NCBI RefSeq assembly: GCF_937912035.1
Contig: NZ_CALDPF010000002.1
Span: 62,001-126,000 of the forward strand
Reading direction: 5' to 3'
DNA: 64,000 bases
Source: an uncultured Bacteroides sp.
GTDB taxonomy: Bacteria; Bacteroidota; Bacteroidia; Bacteroidales; Bacteroidaceae
The notes under the pieces are model-generated. The model worked only from the letters and a program-made list of their open reading frames with translations. It had not been told where the DNA came from and did not search any database. Position numbers and translations under genes: made by a program. Positions 42,601 through 52,038 of this stretch are shown one piece after another. The stretch's first letter is position 1. Each line of letters opens with the position of its first letter.

Positions 42601-42688
42601 ATTTCTTTTTTTGTGCATTGGCAGGCATACTTCCACCCAAACCTAACAACAATAAAAAACTTACAATATATATAGAATGTTTTTTCAT
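39605..42688 (-). CDS. SusC-family TonB-dependent transporter (second pair, no recognisable TonB box)
   Basis: The 1027-residue outer-membrane protein has signal peptide MKKHSIYIVSFLLLLGLGGSMPANA, then a Lys-rich stretch (KKKSKKPKTTKVNK), a carboxypeptidase-regulatory-like domain (about 45-120), the plug (about 155-255, with LQGRLAGVTVCSNN and VEKIEVMKDATAKILYGPRAANGVLVI) and a beta barrel ending LRTFTGGLTMTF. The usual EEVVVVGYG segment before the plug, seen in the other SusC of this locus, is replaced by PFSAPKYHYQRYDGG. It may use a weak or different TonB contact. It probably imports a glycan fragment distinct from that of the first pair. Confidence 0.92.
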   Translation of the reverse strand: MKKHSIYIVSFLLLLGLGGSMPANAQKKKSKKPKTTKVNKASLLIDVNFKVVDEDGNAVKNAEVIAAEGAISTYTDANGKANLKAKANSKVLIETIGYEDYVVDLAKGNVPKIIKLKKTQPFSAPKYHYQRYDGGSTSQSDIVGAVYSISGNEINTQPDFNLSNILQGRLAGVTVCSNNNGLGNATSSIYVRGQHSNSDNTAIVIVDGIERDWNDIIPEEVEKIEVMKDATAKILYGPRAANGVLVITTRRGEANKRVIRTSFEAGIMNTTRIPQYLDSYQYATLYNEARLNDGFPAYYSQQQLDGYKNSTGPNDLLYPNVDFYDYFMGNNVNYRKALFDMNGGTDKIKYALIANYVGGDGLEKIGERPDLHRLNLRGNLDVKATSFLSLVADAAMRFEVRHLNSLGNGEVMSAISSTRPNEYPLTIDNEILGLQPNEDGTPYFGASLRHPSNLLAELGYGGYSEERYITSQTNLGLKFHLDEVLKGLSAQAFITFDNYSYYKKGQTDVYPTYAIIGQNADGTNRFVKMKDLNLQDNQSKMGEDADRRTGWRGNIGYENTFGKHTVEAMLAYNYYHQEVLGNSQDIKNSNTTLRLNYGFDNKYLVEGTLALMGSNKFYGDNRYFLSQAVGAAWDLSNEEMFKNISWLNYLKLKASWGILGYDRATDWLLYKTAWNNGGSFSFGEQNTTSVNYTNLVRLANPDLKWESSNEWNIGIEGLVLGNRLNFELNFFNELRRNIIGNNEAIKQDILGPFTIPTNIGTVRNHGIDFYAQWKDRIDDFSYSVGANVVWSKNKLLAWSEVNYPEEYLRTIGQSTDIMTGYQALGLYGKDVDLNRDVYQSFGPCQAGDIAYADLNGDKIIDGNDKTTLGNTFPRTQLGIDFNIGYKGWNLYVLGTAQLGMNTWKNNSYYWNKGEDKYSVEVLDRYHPENNPDGNYPRLTTTSGANNFINSSYWIQDGSFFRLKNIELSYTFDFSKKNIGIKNLKLFARGANLFVISEEKNLDPEMMGAGIDNYPVLRTFTGGLTMTF

Positions 42689-42708
42689 AATCTAAATTAT
42701 TTTAATTT

Positions 42709-44541
42709 TCACCATCCTGGATTCTGTGTAAGATTGTACAATGCTGCTACATCATCCATTGCAAACGGATACCAATAATTACGCATTTCAAATACCCTCT
42801 GTTCAGGAACGACATCGATTACTTCATAAGAAAAAGTACCGTCATTTTTCTTTGTAGCTTTTAAACCTTTAATAGGATACTGTTCTTTAAATAATTCATG
42901 AGCTATCATCCATCGGCGTATATCCCACCATCTATTATTCTCGAACATCAACTCAACGGCGCGCTCACGTCTATATGCATCTCTAAATTTGGTAGGGTCA
43001 TTAGCTATATCTTCAGGAATCGGAGTAACTCCAACACGTGCTCTAACGATATCAAGAGCCTGTTTTGCCGATAATCCACAACCTTCAACAATGGCATTTG
43101 CATCTCCTGTCGCTTCAAATGAAGCTTCTGCCAAATCCAAATACATCTGTGTGTATCTGATAAAAACCGTTATCGTTCTATAAAGATTATATCCAAGTGT
43201 CCACTGATTACATTCAGGCCACAAAAACTTTTTACAGATATATCCGGTCTGTTGTCTTTTGTTTGAATGTTGGCTTTTTATCGTGTTATTATAGGTTGCA
43301 CCATCAACATAAGTAGTGATATATTGTTTGACGCCTTCCTTGTTTACCCCCCATTCATCACCTGGACAAAGAATATTGTTATAAAATCTCGGGTCACGAT
43401 CTTTCTGATATTCCTGTAAGTTATAACCGGAACGTGGGTCAGTAATTGGATAATAAACACCGTCATCACCTTTCTTTTCAAACATCTCTACCATATTTTG
43501 CGTTGGGGCATTATAAACAACGGCATCATTTCCTGTTCCGGAAGCAAACTCAGCAGGAATCCAGAAAGAGCGAATATATCGAGAATAGTTGTATGAATCC
43601 TGACCTTCCTGACTTCTGTTGTACCACAGATATTCAGGCTGCATATAAGGAGGAGCTGTCCAATAGAAAATATTCTTATATTCATCACCAGTCATTAATC
43701 TATATCCCAGTTCGGAATGATCTTGTTCTGCATATTTAATTACTGCCCAAGCCGACTGAGCAGCAAGCTTTGCCCTTTCCTTATCATATTCCATTACCTT
43801 AATGGTTTTCAAGTCATTCTGCATCAAAGGACTTGCATCATAAAGTTGTGCCATAGCCTTGAATGCCATAGCTGCTATCTTATTAGGGCGGCCAGTATTA
43901 TCTGTATCCCAAGCATCCGGCAACATTGCAATTGCATTCTCAATGTCACTCATCATCCATTCATGAGATTCATGATAAGTCATTCTAGGAATATCTTCAG
44001 TTCCATCTCCGGAGAATAATTTGTCAAATTTAGGCATACCACCATATCTTTTAATAAGCTGGAAATACCACCAGGCTCTATAAAAATATGCCTGACCCAA
44101 TATCTCATTTTTCTGTGTATCCGACAAGTCTTTTACTAAATCGATATCACGGATTATACGGTTAACAATTCTTATTCCTTTATATGATTTCCATATTGAA
44201 GTTCCACCTCCACTACTGCTATTACCTATTTCAAAGCTCGTAATAGATTTACTAAGCCAGTTACCATTGTTAACTGTTATAGCCTGCGAACTATTATAGA
44301 TAGAAGCAAACTCATCTGAAATAGCACCGATATGTGTTCTTTCATTATTACAACCGTTATATTTATAAAAATTTTCCAGATACTGATAAGAATTATCCAG
44401 ATATCCTCTAATTGAATAATAATCCTTATATACATCAGATGTTGTCAAACCCAAATTGGGGGACTTATCCAAAAAATCTTCACAAGAACTATTTCCCAAT
44501 AAAATTGCCAAACCGCATATATATAATAAATTCTTTTTCAT
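42709..44541 (-). CDS. SusD-family glycan-binding lipoprotein (first pair)
   Basis: The 610-residue lipoprotein (MKKNLLYICGLAILLGNSSC, Cys20) starts EDFLDKSP, shows the helical repeat segments with AYFYRAWWYFQLIKRYGGMP (about residues 150-170) and the conserved YRRERAVELMFENNRWWDIRRW near the end. It is the surface lid of the SusC transporter encoded 10 bp upstream. The two SusD proteins of the locus are clearly different in sequence, which argues for two ligands. Confidence 0.95.
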   Translation of the reverse strand: MKKNLLYICGLAILLGNSSCEDFLDKSPNLGLTTSDVYKDYYSIRGYLDNSYQYLENFYKYNGCNNERTHIGAISDEFASIYNSSQAITVNNGNWLSKSITSFEIGNSSSGGGTSIWKSYKGIRIVNRIIRDIDLVKDLSDTQKNEILGQAYFYRAWWYFQLIKRYGGMPKFDKLFSGDGTEDIPRMTYHESHEWMMSDIENAIAMLPDAWDTDNTGRPNKIAAMAFKAMAQLYDASPLMQNDLKTIKVMEYDKERAKLAAQSAWAVIKYAEQDHSELGYRLMTGDEYKNIFYWTAPPYMQPEYLWYNRSQEGQDSYNYSRYIRSFWIPAEFASGTGNDAVVYNAPTQNMVEMFEKKGDDGVYYPITDPRSGYNLQEYQKDRDPRFYNNILCPGDEWGVNKEGVKQYITTYVDGATYNNTIKSQHSNKRQQTGYICKKFLWPECNQWTLGYNLYRTITVFIRYTQMYLDLAEASFEATGDANAIVEGCGLSAKQALDIVRARVGVTPIPEDIANDPTKFRDAYRRERAVELMFENNRWWDIRRWMIAHELFKEQYPIKGLKATKKNDGTFSYEVIDVVPEQRVFEMRNYWYPFAMDDVAALYNLTQNPGW

Positions 44542-44551
44542 ATTTCATTAT

Positions 44552-47500
44552 TTAAAATGATAAACGTGCACCAACATTATATCGTTTCACTATTGGGTAA
44601 ACAGATTGTCCACTTGTCTCAGGGTCTCTTCTGTAATCAACACCTGAAATAGTAAACAAATTATTACCATTGACATATATCTGACATTTAGTCAAACCAA
44701 ATTTCTTAATTAAAGATTTTGGCAAACTATAATTAATTTCAAGGTTCTTAAGTCTAAGATACGAATGATTTGTATACGTATATGTACTACCCTGACTATT
44801 ATAGTTGTTAGTAAGATGTACTGACGGTCTAACAATTTCAGTAGAATACATGTCTTCTACCGTCCATCTGTCAAGTGTATTAGGTTGTGCTTTAACTACA
44901 GAATTAGGGAAATCCCATAGCAAACTACCTATTTGCTCTTTATAGACATCCTGTGCTGCATAAAAATTAGCATTAACTCCAAAATTCTTATAAGTAAAAC
45001 CTAATGTCAAACCAAATGTAGTAAGTGGATAATTCAATTCATCCATAGGAACCTGGTCTTTGTCGTCAATCACACCATCACAGTTATAATCAATATATGC
45101 CAAATCACCTGGAACCAATTTATTCTGTGTTCCATTGTTTATAAGGCTTGTTGAATAGTTGAATATATCATCTATTGAAGAAAGATTTCCAGTAGCGATA
45201 TATTTCTTAGTCCATCCAATAGGTTTACCAGCATTTTTCAAATACTCATCAAGATTTCTCGGATCGTCTTTGAATACAATACGGTTTTCACTTACAGAAT
45301 AATTGAATTTTACAAAATAGTTAAAATCCTTACCTATTTTATCATTCCATTTCAAATCAATCTCCATACCATGATTCTTGGTTTCTCCCAGGTTTACAGA
45401 AGGAAGTCCAACTCCCATCCATGGTGCAATGGTCTGCCTGGTCATCAATATTCCTGTTCTGTTGGATTTAAACAAATCTACAGTAAGATTCAGTTTATTT
45501 ATAATACCAACCTCAAAACCGAGATTCTGCTTAATGGCTGTTTCCCATGTCGCATCCTCGTATGCCAAAGCACCCTCTGAATAAGTAGGTCCGAATGCCA
45601 CATTCTGGTCATAACCGAAATTCACATTACCTCCTGAATTGAATATCTGTATATAGTTTGTAGCATTTGCACCCGCATCACTACCAACTTTACCCCAAGA
45701 ATATCTGATTTTAAAGTTTGTCAACCACTTTTTCTTTATTTCCTGCATAAACGGCTCCTCTGTGACACGCCAACCCAAAGAGAAAGAAGGGAAGAAACCG
45801 AAGCGTTTGCCCGGAGCGAATTTCTCAGAACCTGTATAAGCAGCATTGATTTCACCTAAGTAACGTTCTTTCCAGTTATATGTGACACGTCCTACCCAGT
45901 CTTCTGAATAAGAAGGGAAATCTGCACCGGTCTCATTTATTTTTCTGTTAACAAGAGCCAATGCTGTAACATCATGATCTCCGAATTTTCTTGCATAATT
46001 GACAGCAAACTCATAATACAACTTTCTTCCGTAACCAGTCCAGCTATCATTGTTTGCACCCAAAGGTAAGTCTTCTACAGTATTATCATCCGGGAAACGC
46101 TGTTGTGTCAACAATGGATATGATATCGAACCATCTTCATTCACGATAGGATTGGAATAGTCGTATGTTCTAAGATATCTTATCGGACTTTGTTTTACAG
46201 CTTCAGAATCCATTTCACCATACACTTGTCCCTTAAATATACTAGATTTTCTATTCTGATAAGTAGTATATGACAATGATGCTTTTACAGACAATCCTTT
46301 AGTTATAAAGTCCAGATCCTGCTTCAAATATACATCATAAAAACCTTGAAATGTTTTATAAGTAACTTGTCCCTGTTCATTCATCTGCATCATCACATTA
46401 CCTTCACCCGCTGCATTTGAACCCCATTCTCCATCTGAATATTTTATCGGAAACAAATTAGTCTCATATTTAAAGAACGGGTCAAAAATATAACTGTCAT
46501 TTGTATCGGCACCACGATAACCCGGCTGATTTTCGTATCCCATCTTTCCGGCGATATTAACAGATAACTTAGTTGATTTTGTTATGTTGAAATCGAAATT
46601 TGTACGCCAGTTATATCTTTTGTAATAGAATCTTGGATCAAATTCTGAATTCTTTTGAGTATTATAAATATCTCCATCATTCAAATATCCCAAAGAAGCG
46701 AAGTATGTCATTCTTTCTGTACCACCGGATATATTTACATTATAGTTCTGCTGGAATCCGAAGTCTCTCAACATTTCATTCCACCAGTTTATATCCGGGA
46801 AATAATCATTATACGGTCCGTAATTTCCTGTTCTATATGCATTTTCCCATGCAGATATAGTTGATTCAGCAATAGTTTTATCCCATGCCAAATCATTTGC
46901 TACAGCTTCATTATACATCTTCATAGAAGTTACATAATCAGCAAATTCCAGATTGACAGTAGGTTGTTTAAAACCAAAATTAGCAGAAAAGTTTACTACA
47001 GGTTTTTCATTCTTACCGCGTTTGGTTGTAAGTAATATAACACCATTTGCTCCTTTTACACCATAAACAGCAGTGGCAGAAGCGTCTTTCAGAACTGATA
47101 TAGATTCAATCTCGTTTACATCTACATCATTGAAATTTCTCTCAATACCATCTACCAATACAAGAGGAGCAGCAGAAGTCCACGATTCCTTACCACGAAT
47201 AAAAAGATCAGCTGCATCATCACCAGGTTTGGAAGATGAATTTATAGCAGTAACACCAGGCAATTGTCCTTGAAGAGCTTCGGAAACTGTGTTAACACTA
47301 CCTACAGACAACAATTCATCACCTTTAGTAACTGAAATAGCTCCTACACTTGATGCTTTTTTCTGAATACCATAACCTACTACCACTACTTCTTCAATCA
47401 TTTGAGTATCCTCAGACATCAAGATTCTTGAAATTTTCATATTAGGTTTTACAACCATTGTTACATCCTTATAACCGATAAAAGATACAACAATCACGTC

Positions 47501-47713
47501 TCCTTTATTAGCATTAATTGTAAAGTTACCGTCAAAGTCTGTTATAACACCATTTGTAGTTCCTTTTACAGATACGTTCGCTCCCATTATAGGCTCATTC
47601 AAAACTTCATCCCACACTTGCCCTTTCAATGTTATCTTTTGTGCATATCCAGAACTGGATACAAGTGCACAAAGAAAAATAAGAATCAAGTACCTAAATT
47701 TCTCTTTGTTCAT
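44552..47713 (-). CDS. SusC-family TonB-dependent transporter (first pair)
   Basis: The 1053-residue outer-membrane transporter has a signal peptide, an N-terminal carboxypeptidase-regulatory-like domain (KGQVWDEVLNEPIMGANVSV, about residues 29-100), a TonB-box region EEVVVVGYG, the plug with ISVLKDASATAVYGVKGANGVI (about 205-230) and a barrel ending VYPIVKRYNVGARLSF. It imports oligosaccharides with the SusD gene product encoded next. It follows a sulfatase gene by 35 bp, so the promoter in front of that sulfatase (P3) probably drives the whole Sus operon. Confidence 0.96.
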   Translation of the reverse strand: MNKEKFRYLILIFLCALVSSSGYAQKITLKGQVWDEVLNEPIMGANVSVKGTTNGVITDFDGNFTINANKGDVIVVSFIGYKDVTMVVKPNMKISRILMSEDTQMIEEVVVVGYGIQKKASSVGAISVTKGDELLSVGSVNTVSEALQGQLPGVTAINSSSKPGDDAADLFIRGKESWTSAAPLVLVDGIERNFNDVDVNEIESISVLKDASATAVYGVKGANGVILLTTKRGKNEKPVVNFSANFGFKQPTVNLEFADYVTSMKMYNEAVANDLAWDKTIAESTISAWENAYRTGNYGPYNDYFPDINWWNEMLRDFGFQQNYNVNISGGTERMTYFASLGYLNDGDIYNTQKNSEFDPRFYYKRYNWRTNFDFNITKSTKLSVNIAGKMGYENQPGYRGADTNDSYIFDPFFKYETNLFPIKYSDGEWGSNAAGEGNVMMQMNEQGQVTYKTFQGFYDVYLKQDLDFITKGLSVKASLSYTTYQNRKSSIFKGQVYGEMDSEAVKQSPIRYLRTYDYSNPIVNEDGSISYPLLTQQRFPDDNTVEDLPLGANNDSWTGYGRKLYYEFAVNYARKFGDHDVTALALVNRKINETGADFPSYSEDWVGRVTYNWKERYLGEINAAYTGSEKFAPGKRFGFFPSFSLGWRVTEEPFMQEIKKKWLTNFKIRYSWGKVGSDAGANATNYIQIFNSGGNVNFGYDQNVAFGPTYSEGALAYEDATWETAIKQNLGFEVGIINKLNLTVDLFKSNRTGILMTRQTIAPWMGVGLPSVNLGETKNHGMEIDLKWNDKIGKDFNYFVKFNYSVSENRIVFKDDPRNLDEYLKNAGKPIGWTKKYIATGNLSSIDDIFNYSTSLINNGTQNKLVPGDLAYIDYNCDGVIDDKDQVPMDELNYPLTTFGLTLGFTYKNFGVNANFYAAQDVYKEQIGSLLWDFPNSVVKAQPNTLDRWTVEDMYSTEIVRPSVHLTNNYNSQGSTYTYTNHSYLRLKNLEINYSLPKSLIKKFGLTKCQIYVNGNNLFTISGVDYRRDPETSGQSVYPIVKRYNVGARLSF

Positions 47714-47748
47714 AAATTACTAAATTCTAAAAATTAATAAAAGGTTTA

Positions 47749-49176
47749 TTATTTCTCAAAACTAAATTTCCAATTTTCATTTGCAGTTCTTGCTTTCAGC
47801 ATAATACTCTTCAACTCTTTTACCTTAGCAGGATATAATCTTGCCACATCTGCTATTTCCGAAGGATCCGAATCCAGATTATATAATTCATACTTTTCTT
47901 TCTTAGGATTATTTACCTGAAGATGTACAAGTTTCCATCTGTCTTTTATCACAGCCTGTTTTCCTCCCTGCTCATGAAATTCAAAATACAGATAATCATG
48001 CTGTTTCTGCTCACCCTTACCTGTCAATGTGGGCAAAAATGATATACCATCTGTACCATTTGGAATATCTGCACCTATAAGTTCACACATTGTCGGCATA
48101 AAATCCCAAAATGCAGAAACATGATATGAAACGCTTCCCGGTTTAATAACTGCCGGCCAGTTTACTATATACGGTGTTCTGATACCACCTTCATAAAGAT
48201 CTCTCTTAGTCCCTCTGAAAGGTCCGTTGCTGTCAAAAAATCTTGGATCATGACCACCTTCCTTATGTGTCCCGTTATCGGAAGAAAAGACTATTATTGT
48301 ATTTTCTGAAATTCCTTTTTCTTTGAGCAAATCAACTATTCTCTGAATATCTCTGTCAAGACGAGTAACCATAGCAGCAAATGTGGCTCTCGGTTTATCC
48401 TGCGAACAATAACTTCCTTTTTTCTTATAAGGTGTTTCAGGGAATTTTCCATCATATTCATACAACTCATTGTTCGGCACAATCAGCTCAGCATGAGGTA
48501 TTGTCGGTGTAAGATACATAAAGAACGGTTTGCCGGAGTTTTCTTTGATAAAATCCATAGCCTTTTCCATTATCAAATCATGGGTATAGACTTTATGATT
48601 AAGCATTACAGGATTATTATTCTCAAACAATTGTTTTGGATAATAGCTGTGTGCATTTCCTTGTCCTAAATATCCAAAGAAATAATCAAATCCCTGATTG
48701 TTTGGATGGCCTTCACCTGACGGACCTCCAAGTCCCCATTTACCGACACAGGCAGTAACATAATCCTTTGTCTTGAAGATCTCTCCAAGAGTTACTTCAG
48801 AATCTTTAAGATTCAGGTCATAGTGCCTACCGTCATCAGCCACATATCCTTTGTTTCCCCTTATATATGAATGACCGGTGTGTTTTCCTGTAAGAAGTAC
48901 ACATCTTGACGGGGCACTAACCGTAGAACCTGAATAATGCTGGGTAAATTTCATTCCGTTCTTAGCAAGATTGTCTATAGCAGGAGTTTTAATTCTGTCC
49001 TGACCATAACATCCCAAATCGCCTATACCCAAATCGTCTGCCAAAATAAAAATCACATTCGGCCTTGATTGTTTTTCTGCAGCAACTGATTTATTTGCAG
49101 AAACGAAAGGAAGAGCCATAGCAGCTCCGGAAAATAAAAAGAGTTTGTTTATAAATTTCATTCTATGGGATTTCAT
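47749..49176 (-). CDS. Sulfatase (S1 family, Ser-type), first gene of the Sus operon
   Basis: The 475-residue exported sulfatase contains FILADDLGIGDLGCYGQ, the formylglycine motif SAPSR (Ser87 counting from 49176), CVGKWGLGGPSGEG and VVFSSDNGTHKEGGHDPRFF. A second in-frame ATG at 49161 (MKFINKL) would give a more ordinary signal peptide. It is a paralogue of the sulfatase at 27036. Its position ahead of susC rather than with the other sulfatases suggests it is made together with the import system and may act early in degradation. Confidence 0.93.
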   Translation of the reverse strand: MKSHRMKFINKLFLFSGAAMALPFVSANKSVAAEKQSRPNVIFILADDLGIGDLGCYGQDRIKTPAIDNLAKNGMKFTQHYSGSTVSAPSRCVLLTGKHTGHSYIRGNKGYVADDGRHYDLNLKDSEVTLGEIFKTKDYVTACVGKWGLGGPSGEGHPNNQGFDYFFGYLGQGNAHSYYPKQLFENNNPVMLNHKVYTHDLIMEKAMDFIKENSGKPFFMYLTPTIPHAELIVPNNELYEYDGKFPETPYKKKGSYCSQDKPRATFAAMVTRLDRDIQRIVDLLKEKGISENTIIVFSSDNGTHKEGGHDPRFFDSNGPFRGTKRDLYEGGIRTPYIVNWPAVIKPGSVSYHVSAFWDFMPTMCELIGADIPNGTDGISFLPTLTGKGEQKQHDYLYFEFHEQGGKQAVIKDRWKLVHLQVNNPKKEKYELYNLDSDPSEIADVARLYPAKVKELKSIMLKARTANENWKFSFEK

Positions 49177-49214
49177 TATTATTAAAAATTAAAGTTAAAC
49201 TTTTAATTACTTTC

Positions 49215-49288
49215 AACAATGCAAATTTAGGGATATACATATTCAAAAGCGGGTTATGAATTATTCATATAATGGGTATAAACTATTC
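49215..49288 (-). promoter_or_regulatory. PUL promoter P3 (Sus operon)
   Basis: Minus strand: GAATAGTTTATACCC (from 49288), GAATAATTCATAACC (from 49266, 22 nt later), GAATATGTATATCCC as third element (49230-49244, another 22 nt later and 15 nt long), then TAAATTTG (49222-49229). This is the clearest of the five promoters, with three GAATA elements in perfect 22-nt register. An inverted repeat (GCGGGT-TATGAAT, 49249-49296) overlaps it and may end the upstream GH2 transcript. Confidence 0.72.
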
Positions 49289-49309
49289 ATACCCGCCTTA
49301 AAATCATGA

Positions 49310-51709
49310 TTATTCAACAGTTATTTTCATTTTATACTTCTTAAGCAAAGCTGATTCAATAACGAGATTAACCTCACCTGCTTCAGTCAACTTCAAATAT
49401 CCGAGAAGGCGTCCGTTAACACATCTCTGCCTGTTATCTCTAAAGTTGTCAGCAGCATTTCCTTCTCCGCTTTCCAGACCGAGCAGTTTTGCAGGTCCGG
49501 TTATATCCAACTTCACAAGATTGTCCGCCAATACTACAGGAATATCATTTTCATCAACTATCGATATTTCTACATGTACTACATCACCAGGTTTCAGATT
49601 CTTGACCTTATCTACCTTAGCTTTTATTGCAAACGGTCTGCCACTGCTTTGTATTGAATATTCAGTAACTTCTTTTCCGTCATTGTATCCCTTGACCGTC
49701 AGCTTACCATAAGTGTAAGGAACATCCCAGTAAATAACTCCATTGGAATCATCATACGGTTTTCTGCTGCCAATCCGTTCTCCATCAAGAAACAACTCCG
49801 CTTCACTGCAATTGGTATATGCAACCACTCTTATCATCTCTCCATCTTCATAGTTCCACACTGCAGGGGCATTAGTCCTAATCTTATTATTCTTACCTAT
49901 TGAATAGGTCCCTATATAAATATTAGGTGTCTCCATCCATAACGAACGGCGGAAATATCCGTTTGGCTTGATATATCCGGCAAGGTCTATCATACCTGTA
50001 GTGAATCCTCTTGACGGCCATGGTCCGGCTTCGCCAAGATAATCAAAACCTGTCCATATAAACTGTCCCATTATGAAGTCATTATCCCTTACAGCCTTCC
50101 ATGCATTAAGGTCGTGTCTTGTCTCACTACCATAAAGCACTCTGTCAGGATACTTCTCATGGTCTTTTTTATACCTATATTCAGTATAGTTATATCCTAC
50201 TATATCAAGTGCTCCCGGATATTCTGTCTCATTCGACATTACAGCTCCTGCAAGTGCTGCCGTAACAGGACGTGAAGTATCATATTTTTTGGCTTCTGTA
50301 ACCAATTCTTTAGCAATCTCACCCAGACGTTCGGCACGAGGCTGGTTAGGCTGATAACCTTTCACATGGTGCTGGCTTATTCCCTCTTTATCAAGAACAG
50401 GATGTGAATACGGATCATTAGGATAGTCTACCTCATTACCTATGCTCCACATTATTATGGAAGGATGATTACGGTCACGTCTGATCATATCCGCAAGATC
50501 ACGTTTACTCCACTCTCTGAAATACAGGGCAGAACCTTGAAATCCGGGTTTACCTTTATTCCATCCGCTTATCCACTTCTTTTTAGGATACTCCCATTCA
50601 TCGAATGCCTCATCCATTACGAGAAAACCCATCTCATCGCACAATTCATAGACACAAGTTGCCTGTGGATTATGACTCATTCTTATAGCATTACAACCAA
50701 TACCTTTCAAACTCTCCAACCGACGTTTCCACACAGATTTCGGCACAGCCGCTCCAAGACAACCGGCATCATGATGTATGCATACACCTTTTATCTTCAT
50801 CGGCACATCGTTCAAAGCAAAACCTTTGTCAGAATCGAACGTCAGTTTTCTTATACCAGCTTTTATCTCTGATTTATCAACAATCTTACCCTTATGCTTT
50901 ACCTCTGTCACTATGGTATATAAATATGGACTATCTATACTCCAAAGTTTCGGCGATTTGATATCGAGCTGCATCACGCAGTCCGATACCTCATCAGCCA
51001 TAACCCTAAAAGTCTGGTTACCCTGTTTTACAATCTTACCGTCTTTATCAAATACCTTATTGACAACCTCTAGATCAAAATTCTTATCTACGTTATTATC
51101 GATTTCTGTTTTCACAGTAAGCAGTGCATTATCTCTTTTTATCTTTGCTTCATAACTTACTCCCCAAAGATTGATATGTACAGGATTGGCATAAACCAGA
51201 TATACATCCCTATATATGCCAGAACCTGTGTACCATCTGGAATCTGCATCCTGTGAGTGGTCCACTCTCACTGCTATTACATTCCTTCCTCCAAAGTTTA
51301 TATAAGGAGTAAGGTCATACATAAAAGAAACATATCCATTAGGACGTTTTCCTATCCATTTCCCGTTTATGAATACTTCGCTATTGTTATATACTCCTTC
51401 GAAATATACATATACCTTTTTATCTTTTGCTTCTGCCGGTATATGAAGTTCACGTCTGTACCACCCTATTCCTCCAGGCAGATATCCTGTACAACTTGCC
51501 AAACTTGGACTGGCTTGCATTTCTACACTCCAGTCATGAGGGATATCAAGCTTGCGCCATTTGGAATGGTCAAAATATTCTGCACCCCAATATTTGCCGT
51601 CTCCGAGATTAAAATACCAGTCTGTATTTATTGACTCACGCGTTCCGAATCCCTGAGCATTTACAGAAATATAGAAAAGCAACATGAAAAATAATAAAAT
51701 CTTTCTCAT
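49310..51709 (-). CDS. GH2 glycoside hydrolase (probable beta-galactosidase)
   Basis: The start is placed at 51709 (MRKILLFFMLLFYISVNAQ), because the extra eight residues from 51733 would precede the signal peptide. The 799-residue enzyme is shorter than LacZ: it lacks the bgal_small domain and ends in Ig-like domains (about residues 610-799, e.g. FLDGERIG, GDVVHVEI). The acid/base Glu425 is in IIMWSIGNEV and the nucleophile Glu529 in VLYGSETRHD. This form of GH2 covers exo-beta-galactosidases and related activities and differs from the other two GH2 enzymes of the locus. A terminator or inverted repeat lies behind it. Promoter elements in front are not clear. Confidence 0.92.
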   Translation of the reverse strand: MRKILLFFMLLFYISVNAQGFGTRESINTDWYFNLGDGKYWGAEYFDHSKWRKLDIPHDWSVEMQASPSLASCTGYLPGGIGWYRRELHIPAEAKDKKVYVYFEGVYNNSEVFINGKWIGKRPNGYVSFMYDLTPYINFGGRNVIAVRVDHSQDADSRWYTGSGIYRDVYLVYANPVHINLWGVSYEAKIKRDNALLTVKTEIDNNVDKNFDLEVVNKVFDKDGKIVKQGNQTFRVMADEVSDCVMQLDIKSPKLWSIDSPYLYTIVTEVKHKGKIVDKSEIKAGIRKLTFDSDKGFALNDVPMKIKGVCIHHDAGCLGAAVPKSVWKRRLESLKGIGCNAIRMSHNPQATCVYELCDEMGFLVMDEAFDEWEYPKKKWISGWNKGKPGFQGSALYFREWSKRDLADMIRRDRNHPSIIMWSIGNEVDYPNDPYSHPVLDKEGISQHHVKGYQPNQPRAERLGEIAKELVTEAKKYDTSRPVTAALAGAVMSNETEYPGALDIVGYNYTEYRYKKDHEKYPDRVLYGSETRHDLNAWKAVRDNDFIMGQFIWTGFDYLGEAGPWPSRGFTTGMIDLAGYIKPNGYFRRSLWMETPNIYIGTYSIGKNNKIRTNAPAVWNYEDGEMIRVVAYTNCSEAELFLDGERIGSRKPYDDSNGVIYWDVPYTYGKLTVKGYNDGKEVTEYSIQSSGRPFAIKAKVDKVKNLKPGDVVHVEISIVDENDIPVVLADNLVKLDITGPAKLLGLESGEGNAADNFRDNRQRCVNGRLLGYLKLTEAGEVNLVIESALLKKYKMKITVE

Positions 51710-52038
51710 AAAAGTCTCATTATAATTTAACAATTGTCACAAGTCATCAAAGAAAATTTAATTTATCATCAAAAAATTTCCATGTTATATTAAATCTACT
51801 TTATATGCTTCAAGTGTTTAGTTTAATATAATCATGAATGTATATTCCCAGTATTAATACTCTTATAATAATCATGATTATGGAATTAACTTTAAATCAT
51901 AACATTTGGATTTCAATTATTAAATCGTCTCTTTTTCACAACAGACAATTAATCCTATAAAAAGTTTGAATAACTTGATTTTTATTATAAAGTTAATTCA
52001 AAGGGGACTTCATAAATCAAAGTCCCCCAAATCATTTA
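51710..52038. other. AT-rich intergenic region without a gene
   Basis: These 329 bases between the GH2 gene and the fimbrillin/BspA-like lipoprotein gene hold a terminator at 52003-52027 and several short palindromes (for example AATCATGATT near 51880). I found no exact TAnnTTTG element and no coding frame of note. Confidence 0.6.
52003..52027 (-). terminator. Terminator after the fimbrillin/BspA-like lipoprotein gene
   Basis: GGGGACTT (52003-52010) pairs with AAGTCCCC (52020-52027), about 12 bases after the stop codon. The following T-content is moderate. Confidence 0.6.
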
